From Sphingopyxis italica (GTDB taxonomy: Bacteria; Pseudomonadota; Alphaproteobacteria; Sphingomonadales; Sphingomonadaceae), in NCBI RefSeq assembly GCF_011926545.1, contig NZ_JAATIT010000002.1:310001-374000 (forward strand): a stretch of 64,000 bases of DNA. Reading direction: 5' to 3'. The notes under the pieces are model-generated. The model saw only the letters and a list, made by a program, of their open reading frames with translations, did not search any database and was not told the DNA's origin. Made by a program: the position numbers and the translations under genes. This document shows positions 34,045-45,434 of this stretch, one piece after another; the stretch's first letter is position 1; every line of letters starts with the position of its first letter.

Positions 34045-34093
34045 GAGGGTGGATAGGAACGTCCGCTCCCCACCCCAAAACGGTCATACTCCG

Positions 34094-34465
34094 CTAGAAC
34101 AATCGCGAGCCGTTCGGCACTGCGCGATCGGGTGCGAACAGGATCACCGCACCCTCCTCATCGGCGAAACCCAGCGTCAGCACCTCGGACATGAATTTGC
34201 CGATCTGGCGCGGCGGGAAATTGACGACCGCGGCGACCTGTCGGCCCGCGAGGTCCTCGATGGCATAGCGGTCGACGATCTGCGCGCTGCTCTTCTTCAC
34301 GCCGATCGCGGGGCCGAAGTCGATCTTCAGCTTGAACGCGGGCTTGCGTGCTTCGGGAAAGGGCTCGGCCTCGACGATCGTGCCGATGCGGATGTCGACG
34401 CGGAGGAAATCGTCGAAGGTGATCGGGGCGGCGGCGGGCGCGTCGTTGTCGTGATTGAGGTGCAT
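34094..34465 (-). CDS. csaA: CsaA-like tRNA-binding/chaperone protein
   Basis: A 123-residue OB-fold protein of the tRNA-binding domain family. DFLRVDIRIGTIVEAEPFPEARKPAFKLKIDFG and NFPPRQIGKFMSEVLTLGF match CsaA, a homodimer that binds tRNA and, in Bacillus, assists protein export. A GGAG element lies 8 nt before the ATG. It is downstream of pccA, but the repeat at 34475-34563 separates the two genes, so a shared transcript is uncertain. Confidence 0.87.
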   Translation of the reverse strand: MHLNHDNDAPAAAPITFDDFLRVDIRIGTIVEAEPFPEARKPAFKLKIDFGPAIGVKKSSAQIVDRYAIEDLAGRQVAAVVNFPPRQIGKFMSEVLTLGFADEEGAVILFAPDRAVPNGSRLF

Positions 34466-34474
34466 TCAACAAAC

Positions 34475-34563
34475 TCCGTTCGCCCTGAGCCTGTCGAAGG
34501 GCCGTGCTTTCTTCGGTGCAGTAGAAGGAAGGACGGTGCTTCGACAAGCTCGGCACGAACGGA
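34475..34563. repeat. Intergenic inverted repeat, family D
   Basis: TCCGTTCGCCCTGAGCCTGT at 34475 onward followed by CGAAGG is matched by CTTCGACAAGCTCGGCACGA then ACGGA ending at 34563. The arms are imperfect. The element fills the gap between pccA and csaA and could end the propionyl-CoA operon. Confidence 0.8.
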
Positions 34564-34572
34564 TTTTGAGGA

Positions 34573-36579
34573 TCATTCCATTTCGAGGATCACCGCATCG
34601 ACCGCGAGGCTGTCGCCCTGCGCCGCGTTGACGGTCTTCACCACGCCCGTTTTCTCGGCGCGCAGGATATTCTCCATCTTCATCGCCTCGACCGTCGCGA
34701 GCGGCTGGCCCGCCTCGACCTTGTCGCCTTCGCCGACGTGCAGCGCGACGAGCAGGCCCGGCATCGGGCAGATGAGGAATTTCGAGAGGTCGGGCGGAAT
34801 CTTTTCGATCATATGCTGAGTGAGCGGCGCGATATGCCACGGCAGCACGCGCACGTCATGGATGCGTCCGCGCGTCGTCATGCGCCAGCCGGTGCGCGTC
34901 TTCGCGACCTTCACCGCGAGTTCTGTCTCGTCGATCTCGGCCACCACCAGCCGATCGCCCGGCGTATATTCGAGCGCGATGTCGATCCGGTCGCCCTCGA
35001 CCTTGATATGCTTCTCGCCGATCTTGACCTTATGCGGAGTGCCGTCGATCGACACCTGCCATTTGGCCGGGGGTTCGAGCCGATCGCCGAGCTGGCCGTC
35101 GGTGCGGCGCGCGCGGTCGGTCTCGGCGCTCGCCATGAAGCCCGCGATCGCCGCGAGCGCGCGGACGATATGATCGCCGGTCTCGGCGCCGTGGAAGCCC
35201 TCGGGATATTCCTCGGCGATGAAGCCCGTCGTCAGTTCGCCTGAACGGAAACGCGGGTGCTGCATGATAGCCGACACGAAATCGATATTGTGGCCGAGGC
35301 CTTCAATTTCGAAGCGGTCGAGCGCCGCGATCTGCAGGTCGGCGGCTTCGTCACGCGTTTCGCCCCAAGTCACCAGCTTGGCGATCATCGGGTCGTAGAA
35401 GATCGACACCTCGCCGCCCTCCTCGACCCCCGCATCGACCCGCACGCCGTCGACGCCGCGCTCGTCGCCTTCCCATGCCGGCACGGGGGTGCGGTAGCGC
35501 ACGAGGCGCCCGGTCGAAGGCAGGAAACCGCGATACGGATCTTCGGCATAGACGCGGTTCTCGATCGCCCAGCCGTCGATCTTGATGTCGTCCTGCGTCA
35601 TCTCGAGCTTCTCGCCCGCGGCGACGCGGATCATCTGCTCGACGAGGTCGATGCCGGTGATCGCTTCGGTCACCGGATGCTCGACCTGCAGCCGCGTGTT
35701 CATTTCGAGGAAGTAGAAGCTCTCGCCCGTCGGGTCGGCGCCCGACACGATCAATTCGACCGTGCCCGCGCTATAATATCCGACCGCCTTGGACAGCGCG
35801 ACGCACTGCTCGCCCATGGCCTTGCGCATCTTTTCGGTGACGAAGGGCGACGGTGCCTCTTCGACCACCTTCTGATGGCGGCGCTGGATGCTGCATTCGC
35901 GCTCGTTGAGGTAGAGGACATTGCCGTGCTGGTCGCCGAGGATCTGGATTTCGATGTGGCGCGGGTTGAGGATGAATTTCTCGATGAAGACGCGGTCGTC
36001 ACCGAAGCTGTTGAGCCCTTCGCGCTTGGTCGCCTCGAAGCCTTCGCGCACGTCCTTTTCGTCATAGGCAAGACGCATGCCCTTGCCGCCGCCGCCAGCC
36101 GACGCTTTCATCATCACCGGATAGCCGATCTCGTTCGAGATGCGCACGGCATGTTCGGTATCTTCGATTTCGCCGACGAAGCCGGGGACGACGTTGACGC
36201 CAGCTTCCTTCGCGAGCTTCTTCGATTCAATCTTGTCGCCCATCGCGGCGATCGCGTTCACCGGCGGGCCGATGAAGGCGATATTTTCCTTGGCGAGCGC
36301 CTCGGCGAAGCTGGTGCGCTCGGACAGGAAGCCATAACCCGGATGCACCGCCTCGGCGCCGGTCGCCTTGCACGCCGCGATGATCTTGTCGGCGATCAGA
36401 TAGGATTCGGATGCTGGCGACGGCCCGATATGCACCGCCTCGTCGGCCATCTGGACAAAGGGCGCGCGCGCGTCGGCGTCCGAATAGACGGCGACGGTCG
36501 CGATCCCCATGCGGCGCGCGGTCTTGATGACGCGGCAGGCGATTTCGCCGCGATTGGCGATCAGGATTTTTTTGAACAT
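34573..36579 (-). CDS. pccA: Propionyl-CoA carboxylase alpha subunit (biotin carboxylase and carrier)
   Basis: A 668-residue biotin enzyme. The biotin carboxylase part carries KKILIANRGEIACRV, the ATP-grasp glycine loop MMKASAGGGGKGMR, and EMNTRLQVEHPVTEAITG. A C-terminal carrier domain holds the biotinylated Lys634 in VEAMKMENI. With PccB it makes methylmalonyl-CoA from propionyl-CoA. The ATG at 36579 shares one base with the stop of the small membrane-protein gene (TGATG), so its translation is coupled. It is the last gene of the operon pccB, small membrane gene, epimerase, mutase, bioB, small membrane gene, pccA, so bioB supplies its cofactor from the same transcript. Confidence 0.93.
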   Translation of the reverse strand: MFKKILIANRGEIACRVIKTARRMGIATVAVYSDADARAPFVQMADEAVHIGPSPASESYLIADKIIAACKATGAEAVHPGYGFLSERTSFAEALAKENIAFIGPPVNAIAAMGDKIESKKLAKEAGVNVVPGFVGEIEDTEHAVRISNEIGYPVMMKASAGGGGKGMRLAYDEKDVREGFEATKREGLNSFGDDRVFIEKFILNPRHIEIQILGDQHGNVLYLNERECSIQRRHQKVVEEAPSPFVTEKMRKAMGEQCVALSKAVGYYSAGTVELIVSGADPTGESFYFLEMNTRLQVEHPVTEAITGIDLVEQMIRVAAGEKLEMTQDDIKIDGWAIENRVYAEDPYRGFLPSTGRLVRYRTPVPAWEGDERGVDGVRVDAGVEEGGEVSIFYDPMIAKLVTWGETRDEAADLQIAALDRFEIEGLGHNIDFVSAIMQHPRFRSGELTTGFIAEEYPEGFHGAETGDHIVRALAAIAGFMASAETDRARRTDGQLGDRLEPPAKWQVSIDGTPHKVKIGEKHIKVEGDRIDIALEYTPGDRLVVAEIDETELAVKVAKTRTGWRMTTRGRIHDVRVLPWHIAPLTQHMIEKIPPDLSKFLICPMPGLLVALHVGEGDKVEAGQPLATVEAMKMENILRAEKTGVVKTVNAAQGDSLAVDAVILEME

Positions 36580-36788
36580 CAGTGATCCAGCTTCTTCCAA
36601 TAACGTCTGGCGTAGAGCGAGAAACTCAGCACCGAAACGGCAATTATTGCAGCTTTCCAAGGCCAGAAAGAAACCTTGCCCGGCGCCTCATCGCTGCCCC
36701 AACTTACGAAAAAATAGACTATTCCCGTCAGCACGACCCACACCGCGAATCCCGCGACGATGTTGGCGAGAACGTCGAACAATTTCAC
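36579..36788 (-). CDS. Small two-helix membrane protein between bioB and pccA
   Basis: A 69-residue protein with two predicted membrane helices ([20 protein letters not shown] and [17 protein letters not shown]) and a basic tail, [10 protein letters not shown]. It starts in the bioB stop (ATGA) and ends in the pccA start (TGATG), so it is firmly built into the operon. The DNA is visibly poorer in GC than its neighbours. I do not recognise a family. Its arrangement matches the 67-residue protein between pdhC and lpdA. Confidence 0.7.
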   Translation of the reverse strand: MKLFDVLANIVAGFAVWVVLTGIVYFFVSWGSDEAPGKVSFWPWKAAIIAVSVLSFSLYARRYWKKLDH

Positions 36789-37782
36789 TCCGCCGCCTCC
36801 ATCCGCATCGGTTCCTCACTCTCCATCGGGCGCAGCCCCAGCTTCGCGAACAGCGCCGCGTCGGCATTGTCGCCGCGGTTGCCGGTGGTGAGCAGTTTGT
36901 CGCCGGTGAAGATGCTGTTCGCGCCCGCCATGAAGCAGAGCGCCTGCGTCGCTTCCGACATGCTCTCGCGGCCTGCCGACAGGCGCACCATCGATTTCGG
37001 CATCGTAATGCGCGCGACCGCGATGGTGCGGACGAATTCGATATCGTCGATTTTCGCGAGCGGTGTGTCCGCCAGCATGTCGCCAAGGACGGTGCCCTTC
37101 ACCGGCACCAATGCGTTGACCGGCACGCTTTCGGGATGGCGTTCGAGGGTCGCGAGCGCATGAATGAAGCCGACGCGGTCGGTGCGGGTCTCGCCCAGCC
37201 CGACGATCCCGCCCGAGCAGACGTTGATCCCGGCACCCCGGACTTCATCGAGCGTGTCGAGCCGGTCCTGAAAGGTGCGGGTGGAGATGATATTTTCGTA
37301 ATTCTCAGGGCTCGTGTCGATGTTGTGGTTGTAATAATCGAGCCCCGCGACCGCCAGCGTCTGCGCCTGTTCCTTCGTCAGCATCCCCAGCGTCATGCAG
37401 GTTTCCATGCCCATCTGGCGCACGCCCTCGATCATCTCGACGATCGCGGGCATGTCGCGCTCCTTGGGGTTGCGCCAGGCGGCGCCCATGCAGAAACGCT
37501 TCGATCCCGAATCCTTCGCCTGCGCCGCCGCCTGCAACACCGCGCGGACGTCCATCAGCTTGGTCGCCTTCAATCCGCTGTCGGCGCTTTTCGACTGCGA
37601 GCAATAGCCGCAATCCTCGACGCAGCCGCCGGTCTTGATACTGAGCAAGGTGCAAAGCTGGACCTCGCCGCGTGCATGATGGCGGCGATGGACGCCCTGC
37701 GCCTCCCACATCAGTTCGTCGAACGGCAGGTCGAACAGTTCGGCGATTTCTTCGCGCGTCCAGTCGGTGCGGGTGTCGGTGA

Positions 37783-37786
<4 letters not shown>
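36785..37786 (-). CDS. bioB: Biotin synthase
   Basis: A 333-residue radical SAM enzyme that inserts sulfur into dethiobiotin. The 4Fe-4S cysteines are Cys55, Cys59 and Cys62 in CVEDCGYC; the C-terminal half keeps [18 protein letters not shown] and SGGIVGLGE, and RLSAGRESM with the Arg that binds the 2Fe-2S cluster. GGAGGA precedes the ATG at 37786, which overlaps the mutase stop. No other biotin-synthesis gene is nearby. Its position between methylmalonyl-CoA mutase and propionyl-CoA carboxylase suggests that biotin is made in step with carboxylase demand. Confidence 0.94.
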
Positions 37787-39930
<2,144 letters not shown>

Positions 39931-39957
39931 ATGCAGTCTCAATCTCGTTTTCTTTAC

Positions 39958-40062
39958 TCGTCACCCTGAACTTGTTTCAGGGTCCATGGCCTGCCTTCTC
40001 GGTCTGCACCGCGCTGATGGCGAGGTCCGGCCATGGATGCTGAAACAAGTTCAGCATGACGA
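39958..40062. repeat. Intergenic inverted repeat, family F, inside the propionyl-CoA operon
   Basis: Arms TCGTCACCCTGAACTTGTTT then CAGGGTCCATGGCC (from 39958) and GGCCATGGATGCTGAAACAA then GTTCAGCATGACGA (to 40062). The hairpin arms themselves also fold. It fills most of the 143-bp gap between the epimerase and mutase genes, where it could attenuate or process the transcript. Confidence 0.85.
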
Positions 40063-40073
40063 AGGGATAAAGG

Positions 40074-40514
40074 TTAGTGCGCCGCCTTCGGCGTCTCCAT
40101 AATCTCGGTCAGCACCCCGCCCATATCCTTGGGGTGGAGGAAGAAAATCAGCGTCCCATGCGCTCCGATGCGGGGTTCGCCGAGCACGCGCTTGCCCATC
40201 GCCTCGAAATCGGCCTTGGCGGCGTGGATATCGGGAACTTCGTAGCACATGTGATGCTGCCCTCCTGCGGGGTTCTTCTCGAGAAACCCCGCGATCGAGG
40301 TGTTGCCGGGCAGCGGCTCGACCAGCTCAATCTGCGTGCCCGTAAGCGCGCCGTCGGCACCGGGCGTATCGACGAAGCACACTTTCACGCCCTGTTCGGG
40401 CAGGTCGAAAGGATCGTGGATTTTCGTCGCGCCCATGACGTCGCGATAAAAGACGATGCTGTCGGCGATCGACGGCGTGGCGACGCCGATGTGGTTGAGG
40501 CGGCCTAGTTTCAT
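40074..40514 (-). CDS. mce: Methylmalonyl-CoA epimerase
   Basis: A 146-residue VOC-fold protein that interconverts (S)- and (R)-methylmalonyl-CoA. The metal ligands are visible in LNHIGVA (His), the central GQHHMCYEV (His) and LTEIME near the end (Glu). The ATG at 40514 lies 1 nt after the stop of the preceding small gene (TAGG ATG). It supplies the substrate form used by the mutase encoded next. The length is normal for the family. Confidence 0.92.
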   Translation of the reverse strand: MKLGRLNHIGVATPSIADSIVFYRDVMGATKIHDPFDLPEQGVKVCFVDTPGADGALTGTQIELVEPLPGNTSIAGFLEKNPAGGQHHMCYEVPDIHAAKADFEAMGKRVLGEPRIGAHGTLIFFLHPKDMGGVLTEIMETPKAAH

Positions 40515-40515
40515 C

Positions 40516-40818
40516 CTACAAACCCCATTCATGCCAGTTGTCGGCCACGAGGGTCAGAAGCCCCCAACTCACGGCCAATCCAATACTGTGAAAAATTCGG
40601 CTCCCAAAATCGGCGAAAGCCTCTCGCTGCAGGTCATTATATAGATCTCGATAACCCGGTTCGTCGGCTGTCGTTAGCCATCCGTCCCGTGCAAGCCCTT
40701 CGCCCTGCGCCAGAGCCAATCGCAACTCTTGGCGACGCCGCCAATAGCGGAGAGAATTAAACCCGAGGAGACCCACGATCAGCAAAAAGCCGAGCAACTT
40801 ATAGTGGAATATTGTCAT
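40516..40818 (-). CDS. Small membrane protein between pccB and epimerase
   Basis: A 100-residue protein of unknown function, with an N-terminal membrane helix ([18 protein letters not shown]), a polar middle ([20 protein letters not shown]) and a second hydrophobic stretch near the C-terminus ([15 protein letters not shown]). The gene is noticeably less GC-rich than its neighbours. It starts 20 bp inside the 3' end of pccB, with GGAAAAAGC before the ATG, and ends just before the epimerase start. It is the second small membrane gene in this operon. Confidence 0.7.
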   Translation of the reverse strand: MTIFHYKLLGFLLIVGLLGFNSLRYWRRRQELRLALAQGEGLARDGWLTTADEPGYRDLYNDLQREAFADFGSRIFHSIGLAVSWGLLTLVADNWHEWGL

Positions 40819-42331
40819 GCTTTTTCCACGGATTCTCCAGCTGCTTGTTCCGCAGCTTCCTTAGCCCCAGCGCGATCCGTTTCCGCGTATTATGCGGGTG
40901 GATTACCTCGTCGATATACCCCCGCGACGCTGCCACGAACGGGTTGGCAAATCGGTCCTCATATTCCTTCGTCCGCTGCGCGATCTTCTCCGGGTCGCCG
41001 ATGTCGCTCCTGAAGATGATCTCGACCGCACCCTTCGCGCCCATCACCGCGATCTCGGCGGTCGGCCAAGCATAGTTGAGGTCGCCGCGGAGGTGCTTCG
41101 ACGCCATCACGTCGTATGCGCCGCCATAGGCCTTGCGCGTGATCACCGTGATTTTGGGCACCGTCGCCTCGGCGTAAGCGAAGAGCAGTTTCGCGCCATG
41201 CTTGATGATGCCGTTATATTCCTGCGCGGTGCCGGGCAGGAAGCCCGGGACGTCGACGAAGGTGATGATCGGGATTTCGAACGCGTCGCAGAAGCGCACG
41301 AAGCGCGCCGCCTTCTTCGACGAGTTGATGTCGAGCACGCCCGCGAGCACCAGCGGCTGGTTCGCGACGATGCCGATCGTCCGCCCCTCGATGCGCCCGA
41401 AGCCGCAGATGATATTGCCCGCGTGCGCCGGCTGGACCTCGAAGAAATCGCCTTCGTCGACCGTTTTGCGGATCAACTCGTGCATGTCATAGGGCTGGTT
41501 CGCGTTGGGCGGGATCAGCGTGTCGAGGCTCATATCGGCGCGATCATAGGGATCGCTCGTCGGGCGAACCGGAACGCCGCTGCGGTTGTTTTCGGGCAAA
41601 TAGTCGAAGAAATCGCGCGCCGCGAGCAGCGCCTCAATGTCATTCTCGAATGCCAGATCGGCGACCGAGCTTTTCGTCGTGTGGGTGATCGCGCCGCCAA
41701 GTTCCTCCTGCGTCACCACTTCGTTCGTCACCGTTTTCACGACGTCGGGGCCCGTAACGAACATGTACGAGCTATCTTTCACCATGAAAATAAAGTCGGT
41801 CATCGCAGGAGAATAGACGGCACCGCCCGCGCACGGCCCCATGATCAGGCTGATCTGCGGCACCACGCCGCTCGCCAGCACATTGCGCTGGAACACGTCG
41901 GCATAGCCGCCAAGGCTGGCGACACCCTCCTGAATGCGCGCGCCGCCGCTGTCGTTGAGGCCGATGACCGGCGCCCCGACCTTCATCGCATTTTCCATCA
42001 CCTTGCAGATCTTCTCGGCATGGCGCTTCGACAGCGAGCCGCCGAACACGGTGAAATCCTGGCTGAAGACATAGACGAGGCGGCCGTTGATCGTCCCCGA
42101 TCCGGTGACGACACCGTCGCCGGGGATCTTCTGCTTCTCCATCCCAAAATCGACGCAATCATGTTCGACATAGGTGTCGAGTTCCTCGAACGAGCCTTCG
42201 TCGAGCAGCACGTCGAGCCGTTCGCGCGCGGTCAGCTTGCCTTTGGCATGCTGCGCGTCGATGCGCTTCTGCCCGCCCCCCAGCGCGGCGGCGGCGCGGC
42301 GGCGTTCCATTTCGGCGATATTGGCGGACAT
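40799..42331 (-). CDS. pccB: Propionyl-CoA carboxylase beta subunit
   Basis: A 510-residue carboxyltransferase. Both crotonase-like halves are complete: [20 protein letters not shown] and [20 protein letters not shown] in the first half, and [21 protein letters not shown] and [20 protein letters not shown] in the second. It transfers CO2 from biotin to propionyl-CoA. GGAGAG lies before the ATG at 42331. It is the promoter-proximal gene of the operon and is divergent from pccR, across an array of TGCAAA elements starting 51 bp upstream. Confidence 0.94.
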   Translation of the reverse strand: MSANIAEMERRRAAAALGGGQKRIDAQHAKGKLTARERLDVLLDEGSFEELDTYVEHDCVDFGMEKQKIPGDGVVTGSGTINGRLVYVFSQDFTVFGGSLSKRHAEKICKVMENAMKVGAPVIGLNDSGGARIQEGVASLGGYADVFQRNVLASGVVPQISLIMGPCAGGAVYSPAMTDFIFMVKDSSYMFVTGPDVVKTVTNEVVTQEELGGAITHTTKSSVADLAFENDIEALLAARDFFDYLPENNRSGVPVRPTSDPYDRADMSLDTLIPPNANQPYDMHELIRKTVDEGDFFEVQPAHAGNIICGFGRIEGRTIGIVANQPLVLAGVLDINSSKKAARFVRFCDAFEIPIITFVDVPGFLPGTAQEYNGIIKHGAKLLFAYAEATVPKITVITRKAYGGAYDVMASKHLRGDLNYAWPTAEIAVMGAKGAVEIIFRSDIGDPEKIAQRTKEYEDRFANPFVAASRGYIDEVIHPHNTRKRIALGLRKLRNKQLENPWKKHDNIPL

Positions 42332-42382
42332 AAGGCTCTCCGGTTGATCTGGAAGCTGCCGTCTGCCTTCGCTCGCGCCGCG

Positions 42383-42427
42383 ATGCAAATGTGAATTTGC
42401 AAAATTGCAAAGTATGAATTTGCAAAT
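42383..42427. promoter_or_regulatory. Array of TTTGCAAA operator elements between pccB and pccR
   Basis: Four TGCAAA cores occur at 42384, 42398, 42406 and 42421; two are full palindromes TTTGCAAA (42396-42403 and 42419-42426). The array is 14 bp before the pccR ATG and 51 bp before pccB. TTTGCAAA is the element I recall for PccR of Rhodobacter and RamB-type regulators, so self-control and control of pccB are likely. Confidence 0.82.
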
Positions 42428-42441
42428 TAAAGATATCGGCG

Positions 42442-43851
42442 ATGTCCCGCCAACGCATCTTCGCCGGCAACCGGCTCAAGCAACTCCGGACCGACCGCGC
42501 CATCAAGCAGGCCGAGTTCGCCGCGCATCTCGGTATCTCCACCTCCTATCTCAGCCAGATCGAACATGACGACCGCCCGCTTACCCCCGCGCTGCTCGAC
42601 CGTCTGCAGCGCCTGTTCCCGCTCGAATGGGAGGAAGTCGCCGCCGAGGCGGGCGACCGCCGCGCCGGCGCGCTGCGCGAAGCCGCGGCCGACCCGCTCT
42701 TCGCGGCGTCGCCGCTGCCCCCCGAGCAGCTCGAACGCGCCGCGCTCCAGCAACCGCAGCTCGCCGACCAGTTCGTCGCGCTCCATGCCGCCTATCGCCG
42801 CGCGGGGCAGCGGCTGCAGATCATCGACGAGGCGCTGACCGGCGGCACCGCCGAAGGCAGCCGCCTGCCGTGGGAAGAGGTGCGCGACTGGTTTCACGAC
42901 GCCGGCAATTATGTCGACAGCATCGATCGCGCGGCGGAAGCGCTCGCCGGGCAATTGCGCGGCAAGGAGCCCTCGCCCGCGATCGAGACGATCGAACGGC
43001 GGCTGCGCGATGCGCTCGGCATTTCAATCGTCTATAGCCAGACGCAGGCGCTGCGCGATTTCGACGCAACGATGCGCCATCTGGTGATCGATCCGTCGCA
43101 GCCCGCCGAAAGCCGGCGCTTCCAGCTTGCGCACCAGCTCGCCGCACTCGCGCTCGCGGGAGAGATCGCGGCGGTCGTCGAAGCATCGCCGTTGCGCACC
43201 CCGGCGGCGCGCCAGCTGCTCCATGTCGGCCTCGCCAATTATGCCGCGGGCGCGGTGCTGATGCCCTACGCCCCCTTCCGCGCCAGCGCGCGCGCGGTTC
43301 GCCACGACATCGACCGGCTGCGGATGCAATATGGGGTCAGCTTCGAGCAGGCGTGCCACCGCCTCTCGACCCTCCAGCGGCCCGGCGCGCGCGGCATTCC
43401 GATGTTCTTCTGCCGCGTCGACATGGCGGGTAATATCACCAAGCGGCACAGCGCGACGCGGCTGCAATTCGCTCGCTTCGGTGGCGCCTGCCCGTTGTGG
43501 ATCGTCCACGAGGCCGCGGCGATCCCCGACCGCATCCTGTTCCAGCTTGCCGAAACCCCCGACGGACTGCGCTATGTGTCGATGGCGAAGGGGCTGGTGA
43601 AGCCGTCGGGAAGCTATGCGCGAAGCCCGCGCCGCTACGCCGTCGCGCTCGGCTGCGAGGCGCAATATGCCGGTGATTTCGTTTATGCCGACGGCGTCGA
43701 TGTCGCCGCGCCGCAAGCCGCTACCCGCATCGGCCTGTCGTGCCGCATCTGTCCGCGCGACGACTGCGACCAGCGCGCCTTCCCGCCGAGCGACCGGCCT
43801 ATATTGGTCGATCCCGACCGGCGCGATGTGGTGCCGTATCGAATCGGATAA
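42442..43851 (+). CDS. pccR: Short-chain fatty acyl regulator PccR/ScfR (XRE family)
   Basis: A 469-residue transcription factor. The N-terminal helix-turn-helix ([20 protein letters not shown], then [18 protein letters not shown]) covers residues 4-60. The middle matches the ImmA/IrrE-related domain but its HExxH-type site is reduced to [11 protein letters not shown]. The C-terminal domain has the Cys cluster [11 protein letters not shown]. This is the build of RamB, PccR and PrpC regulators that respond to propionyl-CoA or acetyl-CoA and bind TTTGCAAA. Its divergent position next to pccB and the operator array support control of the propionyl-CoA module and of itself. Confidence 0.93.
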   Translation: MSRQRIFAGNRLKQLRTDRAIKQAEFAAHLGISTSYLSQIEHDDRPLTPALLDRLQRLFPLEWEEVAAEAGDRRAGALREAAADPLFAASPLPPEQLERAALQQPQLADQFVALHAAYRRAGQRLQIIDEALTGGTAEGSRLPWEEVRDWFHDAGNYVDSIDRAAEALAGQLRGKEPSPAIETIERRLRDALGISIVYSQTQALRDFDATMRHLVIDPSQPAESRRFQLAHQLAALALAGEIAAVVEASPLRTPAARQLLHVGLANYAAGAVLMPYAPFRASARAVRHDIDRLRMQYGVSFEQACHRLSTLQRPGARGIPMFFCRVDMAGNITKRHSATRLQFARFGGACPLWIVHEAAAIPDRILFQLAETPDGLRYVSMAKGLVKPSGSYARSPRRYAVALGCEAQYAGDFVYADGVDVAAPQAATRIGLSCRICPRDDCDQRAFPPSDRPILVDPDRRDVVPYRIG

Positions 43852-43869
43852 TTCGAACCTCTAAACCCG

Positions 43870-43947
43870 CTCGTGTCGAGCAACGTCGAGACACCCGCAG
43901 CGTAGCGCCAAGCGGAAGGGCATCTCGACTTCGCTCGATGCGAACGG
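43870..43947. repeat. Intergenic inverted repeat, family E, copy 1
   Basis: CTCGTGTCGAGCAACGTCGAG then ACACCC pairs with GGGCATCTCGACTTCGCTCG then ATGCGAACGG. A near copy with matching interior (AGCGTGGCGT type) is at 46959-47039. It separates the converging pccR and gor genes. Confidence 0.85.
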
Positions 43948-43966
43948 AATCCTATTTTGGTTTAGG

Positions 43967-45313
43967 CTACTTCAGCAGCACGAGTTCCTCGGCCATGCTC
44001 GGGTGCAGCGCGACCGTCGCATCGAAATCGGCCTTGGTCAGCCCCGCCTTCACCGCGACCGCCGCCGCCTGAAGGATCTCGGGTGCGTCGGGTCCGATCA
44101 TGTGCAGTCCCACGACCTGATCGGTCGCGGCGTTGACGATCATCTTGTAGAGCGCGCGCTCGTTACGGCCCGCGAGGACATTCTTCATCGCGCGAAAATC
44201 GCTAGTATAGACGCGGATCGAGCCGAGCTTGTTGCGGGCCTCGGCCTCGGTCATCCCGACCGCGCCGATCGGCGGATGGCTGAACACCGCGCTCGGAACA
44301 TTCGCATAATCGACGAGCGTCGGCTTGTCGCCGAACACGGAGTCGGCAAACGCCTGCCCCTCGCGGATCGCCACCGGAGTCAGCTGGATCCGGTCTGTGA
44401 CGTCGCCGACCGCGAAGATGCTCGGCGCCGATGACTGATTCCGCTCGTCGACCTTGATCGCGCCCTTGTCGTCGAGCTCGACCCCGGCCTCTTCGAGCCC
44501 CAGGCCCTTGGTGTTCGGGGTGCGCCCGGTCGCCATCAGCACGGCGTCGGCCTCGATCGCATCGCAACCCTCGAGATGGACGGTGAGCGTTCCGTCATCC
44601 TTCTTCTCGATCGACTGGAAGGGCGCGTTGAACTTGAAATCGATGCCCTTGGTCATCGAAATCTGGAGCAGCCGGTCGCGGATCTGCTCGTCATAGCCGC
44701 GCAGGATCGTGTCGCCGCGGTTGACGATCGTCACCTTGCTCCCGAATTCGTTAAAGATGCCCGCGAATTCATTGGCGATATAGCCGCCGCCCGCGATGAC
44801 GATGCGCTTCGGTAGCGTTTCGAGGTGAAAGACCTCGTTCGAGGTGATCGCATGTTCGCTGCCCGGGAACTCGGGGACGTGCGGCCAGCCGCCGGTGGCG
44901 ATCAGGATGCGCTCGGCGGTGACTTCGGTCCCGTCGGCGAGGCGCACTTTCTGCGGGCCGACGACGGTCGCGCGCGTCTTGAGCACGGTGACCTTGTGGT
45001 TGTCGAGCGTCTGGCCATAGAGGCCTTCGAGCCGGTCGACCTCGGCCAGCACATTGTCGCGCAGCACCGGCCAGTCGAACTTGCAGTCGGGCACGTCCCA
45101 GCCGAACTTGCGCGCGTCGTGGATATCCTCGGCGAAATGCGCGCCGTAAACGAGCAATTTCTTGGGCACGCAGCCGCGGATGACGCAGGTGCCGCCGACC
45201 CGATACTCTTCTGCTACGGCGACACGCGCGCCGTGCGACGCTGCGATGCGCGAGGCGCGGACGCCGCCCGAACCGGCGCCGATGACGAAGAGATCATAGT
45301 CGAAATCGCTCAT
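43967..45313 (-). CDS. gor: Glutathione-disulfide reductase
   Basis: A 448-residue FAD flavoprotein. It has the FAD motif VIGAGSGGVRASRIAASHGA, the redox cysteines Cys43 and Cys48 in GTCVIRGCVPKK, and an NAD(P) motif GGGYIANEFAGIF. The NADPH-binding Arg region reads VNRGDTILRGYDEQIRD. HPSMAEE carries the catalytic His and Glu near the C-terminus. It maintains reduced glutathione. The ATG at 45313 follows AGGGG. The repeat at 43870 separates it from pccR. Confidence 0.92.
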   Translation of the reverse strand: MSDFDYDLFVIGAGSGGVRASRIAASHGARVAVAEEYRVGGTCVIRGCVPKKLLVYGAHFAEDIHDARKFGWDVPDCKFDWPVLRDNVLAEVDRLEGLYGQTLDNHKVTVLKTRATVVGPQKVRLADGTEVTAERILIATGGWPHVPEFPGSEHAITSNEVFHLETLPKRIVIAGGGYIANEFAGIFNEFGSKVTIVNRGDTILRGYDEQIRDRLLQISMTKGIDFKFNAPFQSIEKKDDGTLTVHLEGCDAIEADAVLMATGRTPNTKGLGLEEAGVELDDKGAIKVDERNQSSAPSIFAVGDVTDRIQLTPVAIREGQAFADSVFGDKPTLVDYANVPSAVFSHPPIGAVGMTEAEARNKLGSIRVYTSDFRAMKNVLAGRNERALYKMIVNAATDQVVGLHMIGPDAPEILQAAAVAVKAGLTKADFDATVALHPSMAEELVLLK

Positions 45314-45434
45314 GGATAACCCCTGAATTGGACAGGCGGGCATTCGCGCCCGGCGCCTATGTGGTTACACCGGCGCGGCTTGCCAATCGAAATTTGCGTT
45401 CAGGCTCAGCGGCGCAGTTTCAGCTACAGGGCGC

